Assembly: GCA_041645075.1 (NCBI GenBank)
Contig: JBAZQS010000001.1
Span: 1-64,000, forward strand
Length of the DNA: 64,000 nucleotides
Reading direction: 5' to 3'
From: JBAZQS01 sp041645075
GTDB taxonomy: Bacteria; Patescibacteriota; Patescibacteriia; 2-01-FULL-39-33
Both the position numbers and the translations under genes were made by a program. Below, one piece after another: positions 14,135 through 21,281 of this stretch; position 1 is the first letter of the stretch, and every line of letters begins with the position of its first letter. The notes under the pieces were generated by a model. That model ran no database searches. It was given only the letters and a program-made list of their open reading frames with translations, and had not been told where the DNA came from.

Positions 14135-15409
14135 TTATTCGCTGGGCGCCTCAATAACTTCGTCATCAACGGTCGGAGGAGCGGGAGGAGCAGGCACATT
14201 GGGCGGGTACAGGTCTTTCAGCGCCTTTTTGGGGCTACCGAAACGGCCAACGGTTTTAAGGCGTTTGATTGCCTTGCCGTAATACTCCTGTTTAGCCTTT
14301 GTTTCTTCGCGCCTCTGACGTAACGCGCCGTCAAGTTCCTTTTCCCATTTTTCGTGAGCGATTAAGCGTTTTTCATGATCAGTCAACTGGCTCTCGATTG
14401 GCTTGAGCCGTTCGTTGAGTTGCGCGGGTTGGACGGCGGTCCTGGTTTTGTCCAGGTTATTCCTCTTGGCGGCTAACTCCTCCTTTAGGTTGCCGTCATG
14501 CAGAGCTTTTTCGGCCTCGTCCTCGGTCTTGCCATCGGCGATGAGCTCGACCTTGTCACGAGCATCCAACCCCGCTTTTACCCGTTTGACTTCCGCCCTC
14601 ACTTGTTTGACTTCCGTCGCCAGTCCATCAAGCGTAATTATTGTCGTGATGGTGGTGCCGGCGGAAGCAGTGGTCGCACCCTTTTTCTGTGAGGCGGTGA
14701 CCAACCCGGTCTTCTTGTCCTTGGCTGGCGTTTCCGATTTGGCAGCGAGCGAAGCTGAGGTTTGAGCGGCCATAACGGCGGTGGCGAGCTTGGCCGGGAG
14801 TTCGGCGATTTCCTTCTGGATATCGCCTTGACCCATAGCAATGTCGATGAGCTGTTCGACCTGCTCCTTCCTCAAAGGGATGCCGTTTTCCATCATGGAC
14901 TTACCTAATCCCTGGATGGCCTCGACGATGTCCTTGTTCGCGTTCGTCGTGGTCGCATGAGCGGTCGTTGTGGCCGTCGCGGAGGCGGCCTGTTTGCCCC
15001 AGAATTTGCATTTCGGCCAGGTAAAGTACCCATAGAGAAAACCGGCGATGGCGACCAGGACGATCATCGTCCAGACGATTTTGCCGAAAGTTCGTGGCGC
15101 CGGTGCCGGTTGCGGCGATGGCCGAAACTCAACTCGTGCCGACCGGGGCCGCCCAAGGGATGGCGCCGGTTGTGCCGTCGATTGCGGTGGCAACTCTTCT
15201 TGTGGCGGCGGCACTGCGTGCGACCGACCGGTCTGCGGCGGCGCCTCGTCTAAAGGCGGCAGCCGAATCTCCTCGTCCAAGGGCGGTTGAGGATTCGGGT
15301 TCGGTCCCTGGTCCTCGTGTTCCGGCGGCAGAGTCGGCTGGAGCGATTCGGGCGGTGGCGGTTGATTGGCCCGCGGCCGCGATTGATTTTCCCTCTTTGG
15401 CTTTGGCAT
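14135..15409 (-). CDS. Single-pass membrane protein with Pro-rich N-terminus and coiled-coil ectodomain (424 aa)
   Basis: An AAGGAGGG ribosome site sits 8 bases before the ATG. Residues 1-105 are Pro/Gln/Arg-rich and probably cytoplasmic. One helix follows (IVWTMIVLVAIAGFLYGYF), then KCKFWGKQA, related to the KFWG motif of the 11114 protein. The ectodomain has Thr-rich stretches, long heptad-like helices (TEVKQVRAEVKRVKAGL; NERLKPIESQLTDHEKRL) and ends in a Pro-rich, acidic tail. The tail is shared with the frameshifted remnant at 13180. GC content looks higher than in the neighbours. The function is unknown; a structural envelope role is inferred. Confidence 0.78.
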   Translation of the reverse strand: MPKPKRENQSRPRANQPPPPESLQPTLPPEHEDQGPNPNPQPPLDEEIRLPPLDEAPPQTGRSHAVPPPQEELPPQSTAQPAPSLGRPRSARVEFRPSPQPAPAPRTFGKIVWTMIVLVAIAGFLYGYFTWPKCKFWGKQAASATATTTAHATTTNANKDIVEAIQGLGKSMMENGIPLRKEQVEQLIDIAMGQGDIQKEIAELPAKLATAVMAAQTSASLAAKSETPAKDKKTGLVTASQKKGATTASAGTTITTIITLDGLATEVKQVRAEVKRVKAGLDARDKVELIADGKTEDEAEKALHDGNLKEELAAKRNNLDKTRTAVQPAQLNERLKPIESQLTDHEKRLIAHEKWEKELDGALRQRREETKAKQEYYGKAIKRLKTVGRFGSPKKALKDLYPPNVPAPPAPPTVDDEVIEAPSE

Positions 15410-15582
15410 AATTATGCCCTCCTTTTTCCTTTCAAATTTTAAAATTGGTTTTAAAGGTTCGGTTTTTTGACTCTTTTTATATGACTAAGGTCCTTTGTTA
15501 TCGGACTTATCATTGTATCATATAATCATAATTTTGTCAATAGATTTAATGAGAGTTAATGAATTTTTTGTTTATTTTATTA

Positions 15583-15610
15583 AAAAAACCGCTAAATTTA
15601 GCGTTTTTTT
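15583..15610 (-). terminator. Bidirectional terminator after rplT
   Basis: AAAAAA-c-CGCTAAATTTAGCG-TTTTTTT: a perfect stem with T-runs on both strands. It lies just after the rplT stop. Confidence 0.85.
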
Positions 15611-15641
15611 ATCAAGAATTATTCAGGAATTATTGAGAAAT

Positions 15642-15986
15642 TTACTTAATTTTTTCTATTATTTTAGCAAAAATAATTGGTTGTTTCTGGGCGATTTCGG
15701 CTAAGACCTTTCGGTCTAATTCTATCTTGGCCTTCTTTAAACCGCCGATAAATTTACTATAAGAAAGGCCGTGTTCCCTGACCGCGGCATTAAGCTGGAT
15801 TTGCCATAATTGTCTGGCCGTTCTTTTTTTTGTCCGGCGGTCTCGGTAAGCATAAACGCCGGCCTTGGTAACGGCGGTCTTGGCTAATTTGATTAATTTT
15901 TTTCGGCCCCATTTATAACCCTTGGCTTGTTTTAAGATATTCCGGCGGTTTTTGGCATGGGTCATTCCTCGTTTTACTCTCGGCAT
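15642..15986 (-). CDS. rplT: 50S ribosomal protein L20
   Basis: L20 is an assembly protein of the large subunit that binds 23S rRNA. The 114-residue product starts MPRVKRGMTHAKNRRNILKQ and contains KGYKWGRKKL, YRDRRTKKRTARQLWQIQ and the late LNAAVREHGLSYSKFI block, all family signatures. Length is normal. It is the last gene of infC-rpmI-rplT, the standard order; in other bacteria L20 represses this operon, but no L20-binding mimic was identified here. Confidence 0.98.
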   Translation of the reverse strand: MPRVKRGMTHAKNRRNILKQAKGYKWGRKKLIKLAKTAVTKAGVYAYRDRRTKKRTARQLWQIQLNAAVREHGLSYSKFIGGLKKAKIELDRKVLAEIAQKQPIIFAKIIEKIK

Positions 15987-16070
15987 ATTTTTTAAATCTT
16001 TAAATTATTATATTGTTTATATTATTAAACCACTAGACCCGATGGATATTTATATAATTTTCAATTTTAG

Positions 16071-16228
16071 AATTTTGAATTTTGAAATAATGATTTAATG
16101 TCATCGCGAGCGAAGCCCGAGCGTCAGGAGGGCGAAGCGTGGCGATTTTATTGCAGTTAGATTGCTTCGTCGCCGATTACGGCTTCTCGCAATGACAATT
16201 TCAAAATTATTTCAAAATTCAAAATTTT
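16071..16228. repeat. Imperfect inverted repeat between rplT and rpmI
   Basis: Outer AT-rich arms (AATTTTGAATTTTGAAATAA and its near complement at 16205-16227) enclose GTCATCGCGAGCGAAGC...GCTTCTCGCAATGAC-type ends (16100-16196). This resembles the GTCATTGCGAG-type palindromic repeats found in many bacterial genomes. It lies inside the infC-rpmI-rplT operon, so it will be transcribed as a large hairpin. It fills the 241-base rplT-rpmI gap. Confidence 0.75.
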
Positions 16229-16425
16229 TAATTATAAGGCATTGATTGTCTGATGGTTTTTCGGTCTGACTTGGCGATTTGGACGTCGCGCCTTTTATGG
16301 CGCTTGGTCTTGCCCGACTCGCGGGCGTTAAAATGGTCTTGGCCGGCCATTCTTTTTATTATTTTTTTCTTTTTGGTTATTTTGAATCTTTTAGCAACCG
16401 CTTGCCGGGTTTTTATTTTTGGCAT
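16228..16425 (-). CDS. rpmI: 50S ribosomal protein L35
   Basis: The 65-residue, very basic protein starts MPKIKTRQAVAKRFKIT and contains FNARESGKTKRHKR, the L35 signature (usual form HxLxxKSxKRKRxLR). Length is normal. It sits between infC and rplT on the same strand. Confidence 0.95.
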   Translation of the reverse strand: MPKIKTRQAVAKRFKITKKKKIIKRMAGQDHFNARESGKTKRHKRRDVQIAKSDRKTIRQSMPYN

Positions 16426-16513
16426 GTTTTTAATTTATAAGTTTATAAGTTACTAAGTTTATAAGTTTTTTCCCCTTAGCGACTCACCAACTTATAAACT
16501 TAGTAACTGAATT

Positions 16514-17071
16514 TTAATAGGAAATAATCGCGGAAAATTTATTGCCCAATTGTTTTAATTCCTGCTCTATTTTTAAAATTTTATTTTCTGATTTTATCTG
16601 GATTTCATTGATGGTCCGGCGAATGGTTTCCCGGGCCAAATCCGCATGCTGGTTTTCCCGGCCTCTTAATTGGATTTCTATTTTAACCTTGTCGCCGCCT
16701 TTTAAAAATTTAATCGCTTGCTCAATCCTAAATGCCATATCATGCTGGCCGATTCTGGTTGAGAGCTTAATGGTTTTTATTTCAATGGTTTTTTGCTTGG
16801 CTTTGGCTTTTCTTTCCATTTTTTCGCGCTGATATTTGAAACTGCCGTAATTCATAAATTTGGCGATTGGCGTTTCCGCTTTGGGCGAAACCTCAACCAA
16901 GTCCAAGCCCCTGGCCTGCGCTTCGGCCAAGGCCCGCTCTTTGGGCATTGGGCCGAGATTTTGGCCGTTTTCATCAATAATAATCAGCTCGCGGGTAAAA
17001 ATTTTTTCATTGATTCGGAATTCTTTGAAAGATTCTTTTTGGAAATTTTTTCCTTTGAAGGATTTTCTCAT
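16514..17071 (-). CDS. infC: Translation initiation factor IF-3
   Basis: IF-3 binds the 30S subunit, keeps the subunits apart and proofreads the start codon. The 185-residue protein has the N-terminal domain (FRINEKIFTRELIIIDENGQ, ARGLDLVEVSP, PIAKFMNYGSFKYQREK) and the C-terminal domain (IKTIKLSTRIGQHDMAFR, GDKVKIEIQLRGRENQHADL). It has a short basic N-terminal extension. It is the first gene of infC-rpmI-rplT and lies directly after the tmRNA gene. Confidence 0.97.
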   Translation of the reverse strand: MRKSFKGKNFQKESFKEFRINEKIFTRELIIIDENGQNLGPMPKERALAEAQARGLDLVEVSPKAETPIAKFMNYGSFKYQREKMERKAKAKQKTIEIKTIKLSTRIGQHDMAFRIEQAIKFLKGGDKVKIEIQLRGRENQHADLARETIRRTINEIQIKSENKILKIEQELKQLGNKFSAIISY

Positions 17072-17150
17072 TAAAATTGTTTATTTAATTTATTCATCTA
17101 TATTATTTAATTATACTACAGGCCATTAGCGATTAGCCATAGGCCATTAG

Positions 17151-17527
17151 TGGAGATGAGGAGGGTGAACTCCTGTCTAGAAGCCAGACATAAATCAGGA
17201 TACAAGTTTAGCTCTTTTTTTAAACCAAGGCCTCAAAAAAGAGCAAAATGGTCTTGGTTGTTCTTGGTAATTTTAAATGATAATTTCCAAGAAAAATTAT
17301 CACCGAGCCCGATATATGACACCGCTTCTTGCTTATCAGGCCATCAGCAAGACGATGGCTGTTAAACCTTGTTAGGCAACAGCAGGGGCTAAAGCCAATC
17401 CGCGGAAAGCGAATTTTACTTTAGTCAATAAGTTTTTTGCACTTATGTTTTGATAATTAGTTTGCGAGCAATTATCAATCTCGCCTTGCTAATTTATGGC
17501 TTAGCTTCTATCGAAACAGACATCCCC
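17151..17527 (-). ncRNA. ssrA: tmRNA (ssrA)
   Basis: tmRNA rescues stalled ribosomes with SmpB. The 5' end GGGGATG (17527-17521) pairs with the 3' CATCTCC (17158-17152), giving the tRNA-like acceptor stem; the D-region GTTTCGATAGAAGC follows. The 3' side has a T-arm AGGAG-TTCACC-CTCCT with only 6 loop bases. A frame ending at 17372-17374 encodes a tag finishing LALAPAVA, a plausible protease signal; the resume codon is not certain. CCA is not encoded. The gene lies 18 bases after smpB, which supports the call. Confidence 0.9.
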
Positions 17528-17545
17528 GAATTGAAAATTTATCGT

Positions 17546-18001
17546 TTATCTTTTCAATGACCTTCGTATTTCCCTGTCCGCTTCTCTCTTTTTAATACTT
17601 TCCCGCTTATCAATTTTGGTTTTGCCTTTGGCTAAGGCGATATCAACCTTGATTAATCCCTTTATAGTATATACGGCAGTGGGTATAATTGTCAACCCCT
17701 TTTGTTTGCTTTTGCCGATCAAGGAATTAATTTCTTTCTTGCGCAAAAGCAATTTTTTTTGGCGCTCCGGCTGATAATTGGCTTGGACATTTTGCGCCGG
17801 CTTATAGCGGGCAATATGGCAATTGACCAGCCAAAGCTCGCTCTGGCCGTCAATAATGACATAGCTGCCCTTCAAGCTGATTTGCCCGCCCTTGACCGAT
17901 TTAACTTCCGGCCCGGTTAAAACAATTCCGGCTTGGTATGTTTCAATAACTTCATAATTAAAAAGCCCCTCCTTGTTTTGGTTGATGATTTTTTTTGACA
18001 T
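17546..18001 (-). CDS. smpB: SsrA-binding protein SmpB
   Basis: SmpB binds tmRNA and places it in the A site of stalled ribosomes. The 151-residue protein shows the family blocks NQNKEGLFNYEVIETYQAGIVLTGPEVKSVK, GSYVIIDGQSELWLVNCHI, RQKKLLLRKKEI and GLTIIPTAVYTIKGLIKVDIALAKGK, ending in the basic tail READREIRRSLKR needed for trans-translation. The length is normal. It is immediately upstream of the tmRNA gene on the same strand, and a divergent promoter lies before it. Confidence 0.97.
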   Translation of the reverse strand: MSKKIINQNKEGLFNYEVIETYQAGIVLTGPEVKSVKGGQISLKGSYVIIDGQSELWLVNCHIARYKPAQNVQANYQPERQKKLLLRKKEINSLIGKSKQKGLTIIPTAVYTIKGLIKVDIALAKGKTKIDKRESIKKREADREIRRSLKR

Positions 18002-18020
18002 AGCATTAATATTCTTCCTC

Positions 18021-18049
18021 TTGACCTCGGCTTATAACTACGGTATAAT
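18021..18049 (+). promoter_or_regulatory. Promoter of the AI-2E-type permease gene
   Basis: TTGACC (18021-18026), a 17-base spacer and TATAAT (18044-18049), 25 bases before the GTG start. Confidence 0.7.
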
Positions 18050-18073
18050 TTAATTAAATTAATATTTATATCC

Positions 18074-19132
18074 GTGGCGGCTCAAAGCAATCAGAAAAAC
18101 ATTACCATTAATATTTCTTCGTTAACCTTGATGAAGGTCTTGTTTATCATTGCCTTGGTCGGACTGCTGTTTTATATTAAAAGCGTTTTATTAATAATTT
18201 TTGTGGCTTTGATTTTGGCGTCGGCGCTTGACCCGTGGGTGGATTGGCTGCAAAAACATAAAATTCCCCGATCCTTTAGCATTCTTCTGATTTATTTGGT
18301 TTTACTGTCGGTTATCGGCGGCATTATTTATTTAATCATACCACCAATAGTCAAGGAAGTGAACCAGTTAACCGCCGACTTTCCGGTCTATTGGCAAAAT
18401 ATAATTAAGACCTTTGCCGATTTTCAAAATTATTCCGACAGTCACGGCTGGTCAGCCAATATTCAGAGTTCTTTAAAAGTCCTGCAAACCAATATCGGCG
18501 GAGTAGCGGGCGATGTTTTTAGCACTATATTTTCTTTCTTTGGCGGCGTCATTTCATTTCTTATTATTTTAGTGATCACTTTTTATCTCACCGTAGAAGA
18601 AAAATCCCTAAAACGACTAATTCGTTCGCTCGTGCCCGTAAAGTATCAGCCCTATTTTACCCACTTGGTTAATCGGATACAAGAGAAAATCGGCCAATGG
18701 TTGCGCGGCCAGCTAATACTTTCTTTGATAATTTTTGTGGTTGTTTTTTTGGGGTTGACGATTTTGGGCGTAAAATATGCTTTGGTCTTGGCCTTGTTTG
18801 CCGGTATTACTGAATTGATTCCTTATCTGGGGCCGACCATTGGCGCCATTCCGGCGGTTTTTATCGCTTTCACTCAATCACCCATGCTCGCTCTTTTTGT
18901 GATTTTACTTTATATTTTAGTTCAATTTTTGGAAAATCATATTATCGTGCCCAAAGTCATGCAGAAAGCGGTCGGACTTAATCCGGTGGTGGTAATCGTG
19001 GCCATGCTGATTGGCGCTAAATTGGCCGGTATCTTGGGCGTGATTTTAGCCGTGCCCGTGACCACGGCCCTGGGCGTTATTTTGAGCGACTTTATTGAAA
19101 TAAAACAGGAAGAGGGGGATATAGAAGTATAA
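18074..19132 (+). CDS. AI-2E family transporter / PerM-like permease
   Basis: A member of the AI-2E transporter (PF01594-like) family; substrates are mostly unknown and include autoinducer-2 export or Na+/H+ exchange in studied members. The 352-residue protein has paired N-terminal helices, the DPWVDWLQKHKIPRSFSILLIY block and an extracytoplasmic helical region. The C-terminal half carries GLTILGVKYALVLALFAGITELIPYLGPTIGAIPA and LVQFLENHIIVPKVMQKAVGLNPVVVI. The GTG start lies behind a near-consensus promoter. Confidence 0.92.
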   Translation: MAAQSNQKNITINISSLTLMKVLFIIALVGLLFYIKSVLLIIFVALILASALDPWVDWLQKHKIPRSFSILLIYLVLLSVIGGIIYLIIPPIVKEVNQLTADFPVYWQNIIKTFADFQNYSDSHGWSANIQSSLKVLQTNIGGVAGDVFSTIFSFFGGVISFLIILVITFYLTVEEKSLKRLIRSLVPVKYQPYFTHLVNRIQEKIGQWLRGQLILSLIIFVVVFLGLTILGVKYALVLALFAGITELIPYLGPTIGAIPAVFIAFTQSPMLALFVILLYILVQFLENHIIVPKVMQKAVGLNPVVVIVAMLIGAKLAGILGVILAVPVTTALGVILSDFIEIKQEEGDIEV

Positions 19133-19219
19133 TAGAAGTATAAATGTTAAAATTTACATATATATAATAAATAAATTTTTGACGGGTTTGGAAAAACCCT
19201 CAAAATAAAGGACAAAGAA

Positions 19220-19771
19220 ATGGTTTACAAAAAAAGTCGACAACAAATGTCAGAAATGATTGATGATGACCAAGAGGCCAAAGATTTCGGTTCTCGGGGC
19301 GGCCATAAGGGCGGGAAATTAGGCCGGGTTATTATTACTCTCGTGGTAATAATAATTATTGTGGTTGGGGGTTGGTATTTGCTGGGTAGATACACCAACA
19401 TTAGTTTGCCGGGTCTTGGCGGCCAGGCCTCTAATGATTGGCAAGCGGTATTTTTATCCAATGGCCAAGTTTATTTCGGGAAAATTAAAGCTGCTTCAAA
19501 GAAGCAAGTCGTCTTGGCCGACATCTATTACCTTCAAGTAGTAGAGGTGCCTCTGCAAACAACTCAAACAGGCGCGGGCGAGGCGCCTAAAACCCAACAG
19601 GAATTAAAGCTGATCAAATTGGGCAATGAACTGCACGGGCCGGTTGATGAAATGATTATCAATCCCGACCATGTATTGCTCACCGAAAGATTAAAAAATG
19701 ATTCCCGCGTCGTTCAGGCCATAAACAACTATTTGGCCGAGCAAAAGAAGGCGGCCGCGCCAAAGAAATAG
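19220..19771 (+). CDS. Conserved hypothetical single-pass membrane protein (183 aa)
   Basis: An AAAGGACA ribosome site precedes the ATG. A charged N-terminus is followed by one helix (VIITLVVIIIIVVGGWYLLG). The ectodomain has NDWQAVFLSNGQVYFGKI, DIYYLQVV and KLGNELHGPVDEMIINPDHVLL blocks. This pattern is, to my knowledge, common in Patescibacteria genomes without an assigned function. A strong terminator closes the gene. Confidence 0.85.
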   Translation: MVYKKSRQQMSEMIDDDQEAKDFGSRGGHKGGKLGRVIITLVVIIIIVVGGWYLLGRYTNISLPGLGGQASNDWQAVFLSNGQVYFGKIKAASKKQVVLADIYYLQVVEVPLQTTQTGAGEAPKTQQELKLIKLGNELHGPVDEMIINPDHVLLTERLKNDSRVVQAINNYLAEQKKAAAPKK

Positions 19772-19797
19772 GTTAATCGTTTTTTTACCAATCCCGA

Positions 19798-19836
19798 CCC
19801 GCCCCCCACTTTATTAAAGTGGGGGGCGGGGTTTTT
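19798..19836 (+). terminator. Strong rho-independent terminator
   Basis: CCCGCCCCCCACTTT-att-AAAGTGGGGGGCGGG followed by GTTTTT. Confidence 0.92.
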
Positions 19837-19883
19837 GGTTATGGGCGCAATGGTGCGGGATGAATTATTTTATGATATAATTT

Positions 19884-20066
19884 CATTGAGCTGGTTACAA
19901 AACTATATTTCTCTAAATTTGTCCTTTTCGGCTGCGACTGCGTCGGGCTGGCGCAAAAAGATTTTCACCGTAGCCGCTGCTACGGCTCAAATCTTTTTCC
20001 TGGCCCTCCTTGTCTCGCTCAAAAAGTCCTAAATTTATAGATAAAATAGTTTTGTAACCAGCTCAT
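19884..20066. repeat. Long inverted repeat with nested hairpin
   Basis: Outer arms (TGAGCTGGTTACAAAACTAT and complement, continuing imperfectly through TAAATTT..GTCC) enclose a second hairpin, AAAAAGATTT..CGTAGC-cgct-GCTACG..AAATCTTTTT. The ~183-base element fills most of the 312-base gap between the terminator and the gene at 20084. A small overlapping frame on the plus strand is not treated as a gene. It looks like a MITE or a structured leader. Confidence 0.75.
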
Positions 20067-20083
20067 TATAAATATCGTCTAAA

Positions 20084-21142
20084 ATGGAAGAGAAAAAAAT
20101 CAGAAAAAAGTCATTAGCGAAGATTGGGAGCGATAAAATAGCTAAAAGGCAGACGGAAAAGACAGCGGCGGACAAATTAGCTGAAGGAAACGAGCTTTTC
20201 TTGGGCAATGGTTTTGGTTACTTAACTTTAAACTCGGCGACGAAAGGAACTTCATTTAGCGTGAGCTATTTAACGGGTGTGGCTCGCCAGGGAAGGCTCA
20301 AGGCCTTTAAGGTGGGCGATGATTGGCTTACGACAAGAGAATGGTTTGTTGAATTTCAAAAAACCATAAAAGAAAAAGTGGAAAATGAAATTTTAAGCGA
20401 TGGCTGGGTCGTTGATTCGGGCCGCGCCTTTGAAAATCAATGGGTTAAACTTTCTCCAAAGAAAAAAAGAATTAAATTTAATTTTAAATTGCCGGTAAAA
20501 TATTCTTTGGCGGCGGTTTTGTTAGTGGCAATCATCGGCAATAGCGCCATCTTTACTAAAAGCCAGCCGGATAGAGCGTATAATTTTTTAATTCGCGCCG
20601 GTAAAATATCGGACCGCAGATTTATGGTGGCTAATAATTTTTTAACTATCACCAACTTGGTTTATGGGTTTCCCTTAAAAGCCGGAATCTCGGCGCAGTT
20701 AAAATATTTTTCATTTCTAAATGGCTTTAGCGGGGGAGTATTATATTCTTTAAATAACTTTAATCACTCTATTTTAAAAGGCGGCGATTATACGGTGTCG
20801 GAAGTCAGACGGGTGGGTCTGGCTTTGGCTTATGCCGGCCGATTAGCCGGTAATTTAAAATTTTCCGATGAAAAAATAACCGGGTCTTGGCATAATTTTG
20901 TCCAGAACGGCCGCTGGTCACGCCAGATGGCTCTTCAATGGGAAAAAATCGCCGGTTTCAATATGGCTGGGATATTTTCTAGGGGCAGGGTCGCCGGGGC
21001 GAGCGCTTCATTTAATAATGATGGCGCCGACGTTAAAAATTATAAAAATTCGTTATCAAAGGTTTTTTCCCATTGGGCGGTCGGCCAAATTGATAATATT
21101 CAGAAAATTCTTGAACAGGTAAAAAACTTATTAGATAAATAA
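20084..21142 (+). CDS. Hypothetical membrane protein with HTH-like N-terminal domain (352 aa)
   Basis: Residues ~44-90 (TKGTSFSVSYLTGVARQGRLKAFKVGDDWLTTREW) resemble the excisionase/MerR-type helix-turn-helix often found in Patescibacteria proteins. A transmembrane helix follows near residue 150 (YSLAAVLLVAIIGNSAIF), then an extracytoplasmic region of ~190 residues without known motifs. A cytoplasmic HTH joined to an outer domain suggests a signal-sensing regulator, but this is inference. It is the first gene after the inverted repeat and lies upstream of glyS. Confidence 0.75.
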   Translation: MEEKKIRKKSLAKIGSDKIAKRQTEKTAADKLAEGNELFLGNGFGYLTLNSATKGTSFSVSYLTGVARQGRLKAFKVGDDWLTTREWFVEFQKTIKEKVENEILSDGWVVDSGRAFENQWVKLSPKKKRIKFNFKLPVKYSLAAVLLVAIIGNSAIFTKSQPDRAYNFLIRAGKISDRRFMVANNFLTITNLVYGFPLKAGISAQLKYFSFLNGFSGGVLYSLNNFNHSILKGGDYTVSEVRRVGLALAYAGRLAGNLKFSDEKITGSWHNFVQNGRWSRQMALQWEKIAGFNMAGIFSRGRVAGASASFNNDGADVKNYKNSLSKVFSHWAVGQIDNIQKILEQVKNLLDK

Positions 21143-21201
21143 GGCCGTTAAATCAGCTGTCTTTGGCTTATTGCCAAAATTGAATTTTTCGGATAAGATT
21201 T

Positions 21202-21260
21202 ACCCTGTGGAATGGCTATGCCAAAATTTTTGCCACAGCAAAAATTTTATTCCACAGGGT
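21202..21260 (+). promoter_or_regulatory. Perfect nested hairpin in the glyS leader
   Basis: Outer stem ACCCTGTGGAAT/ATTCCACAGGGT and inner stem AAAATTTTTGC/GCAAAAATTTT around CACA, with a GGC-tat-GCC bulge on the 5' side. It ends 21 bases before the chosen glyS start and could control translation or be a mobile palindromic repeat. Confidence 0.65.
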
Positions 21261-21281
21261 GAAGGCACTAATTTTTTTATT

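Noticed and set aside
11054..15409. Plus-strand long frames (for example 12085-12438, 14403-14765, 15094-15411)
   Set aside because: They lie opposite clear minus-strand genes with ribosome sites, signal peptides and terminators, so they are mirror frames of GC-rich coding DNA.
19835..20032. 65-codon frame inside the long inverted repeat
   Set aside because: It follows the repeat structure exactly and has no ribosome site.
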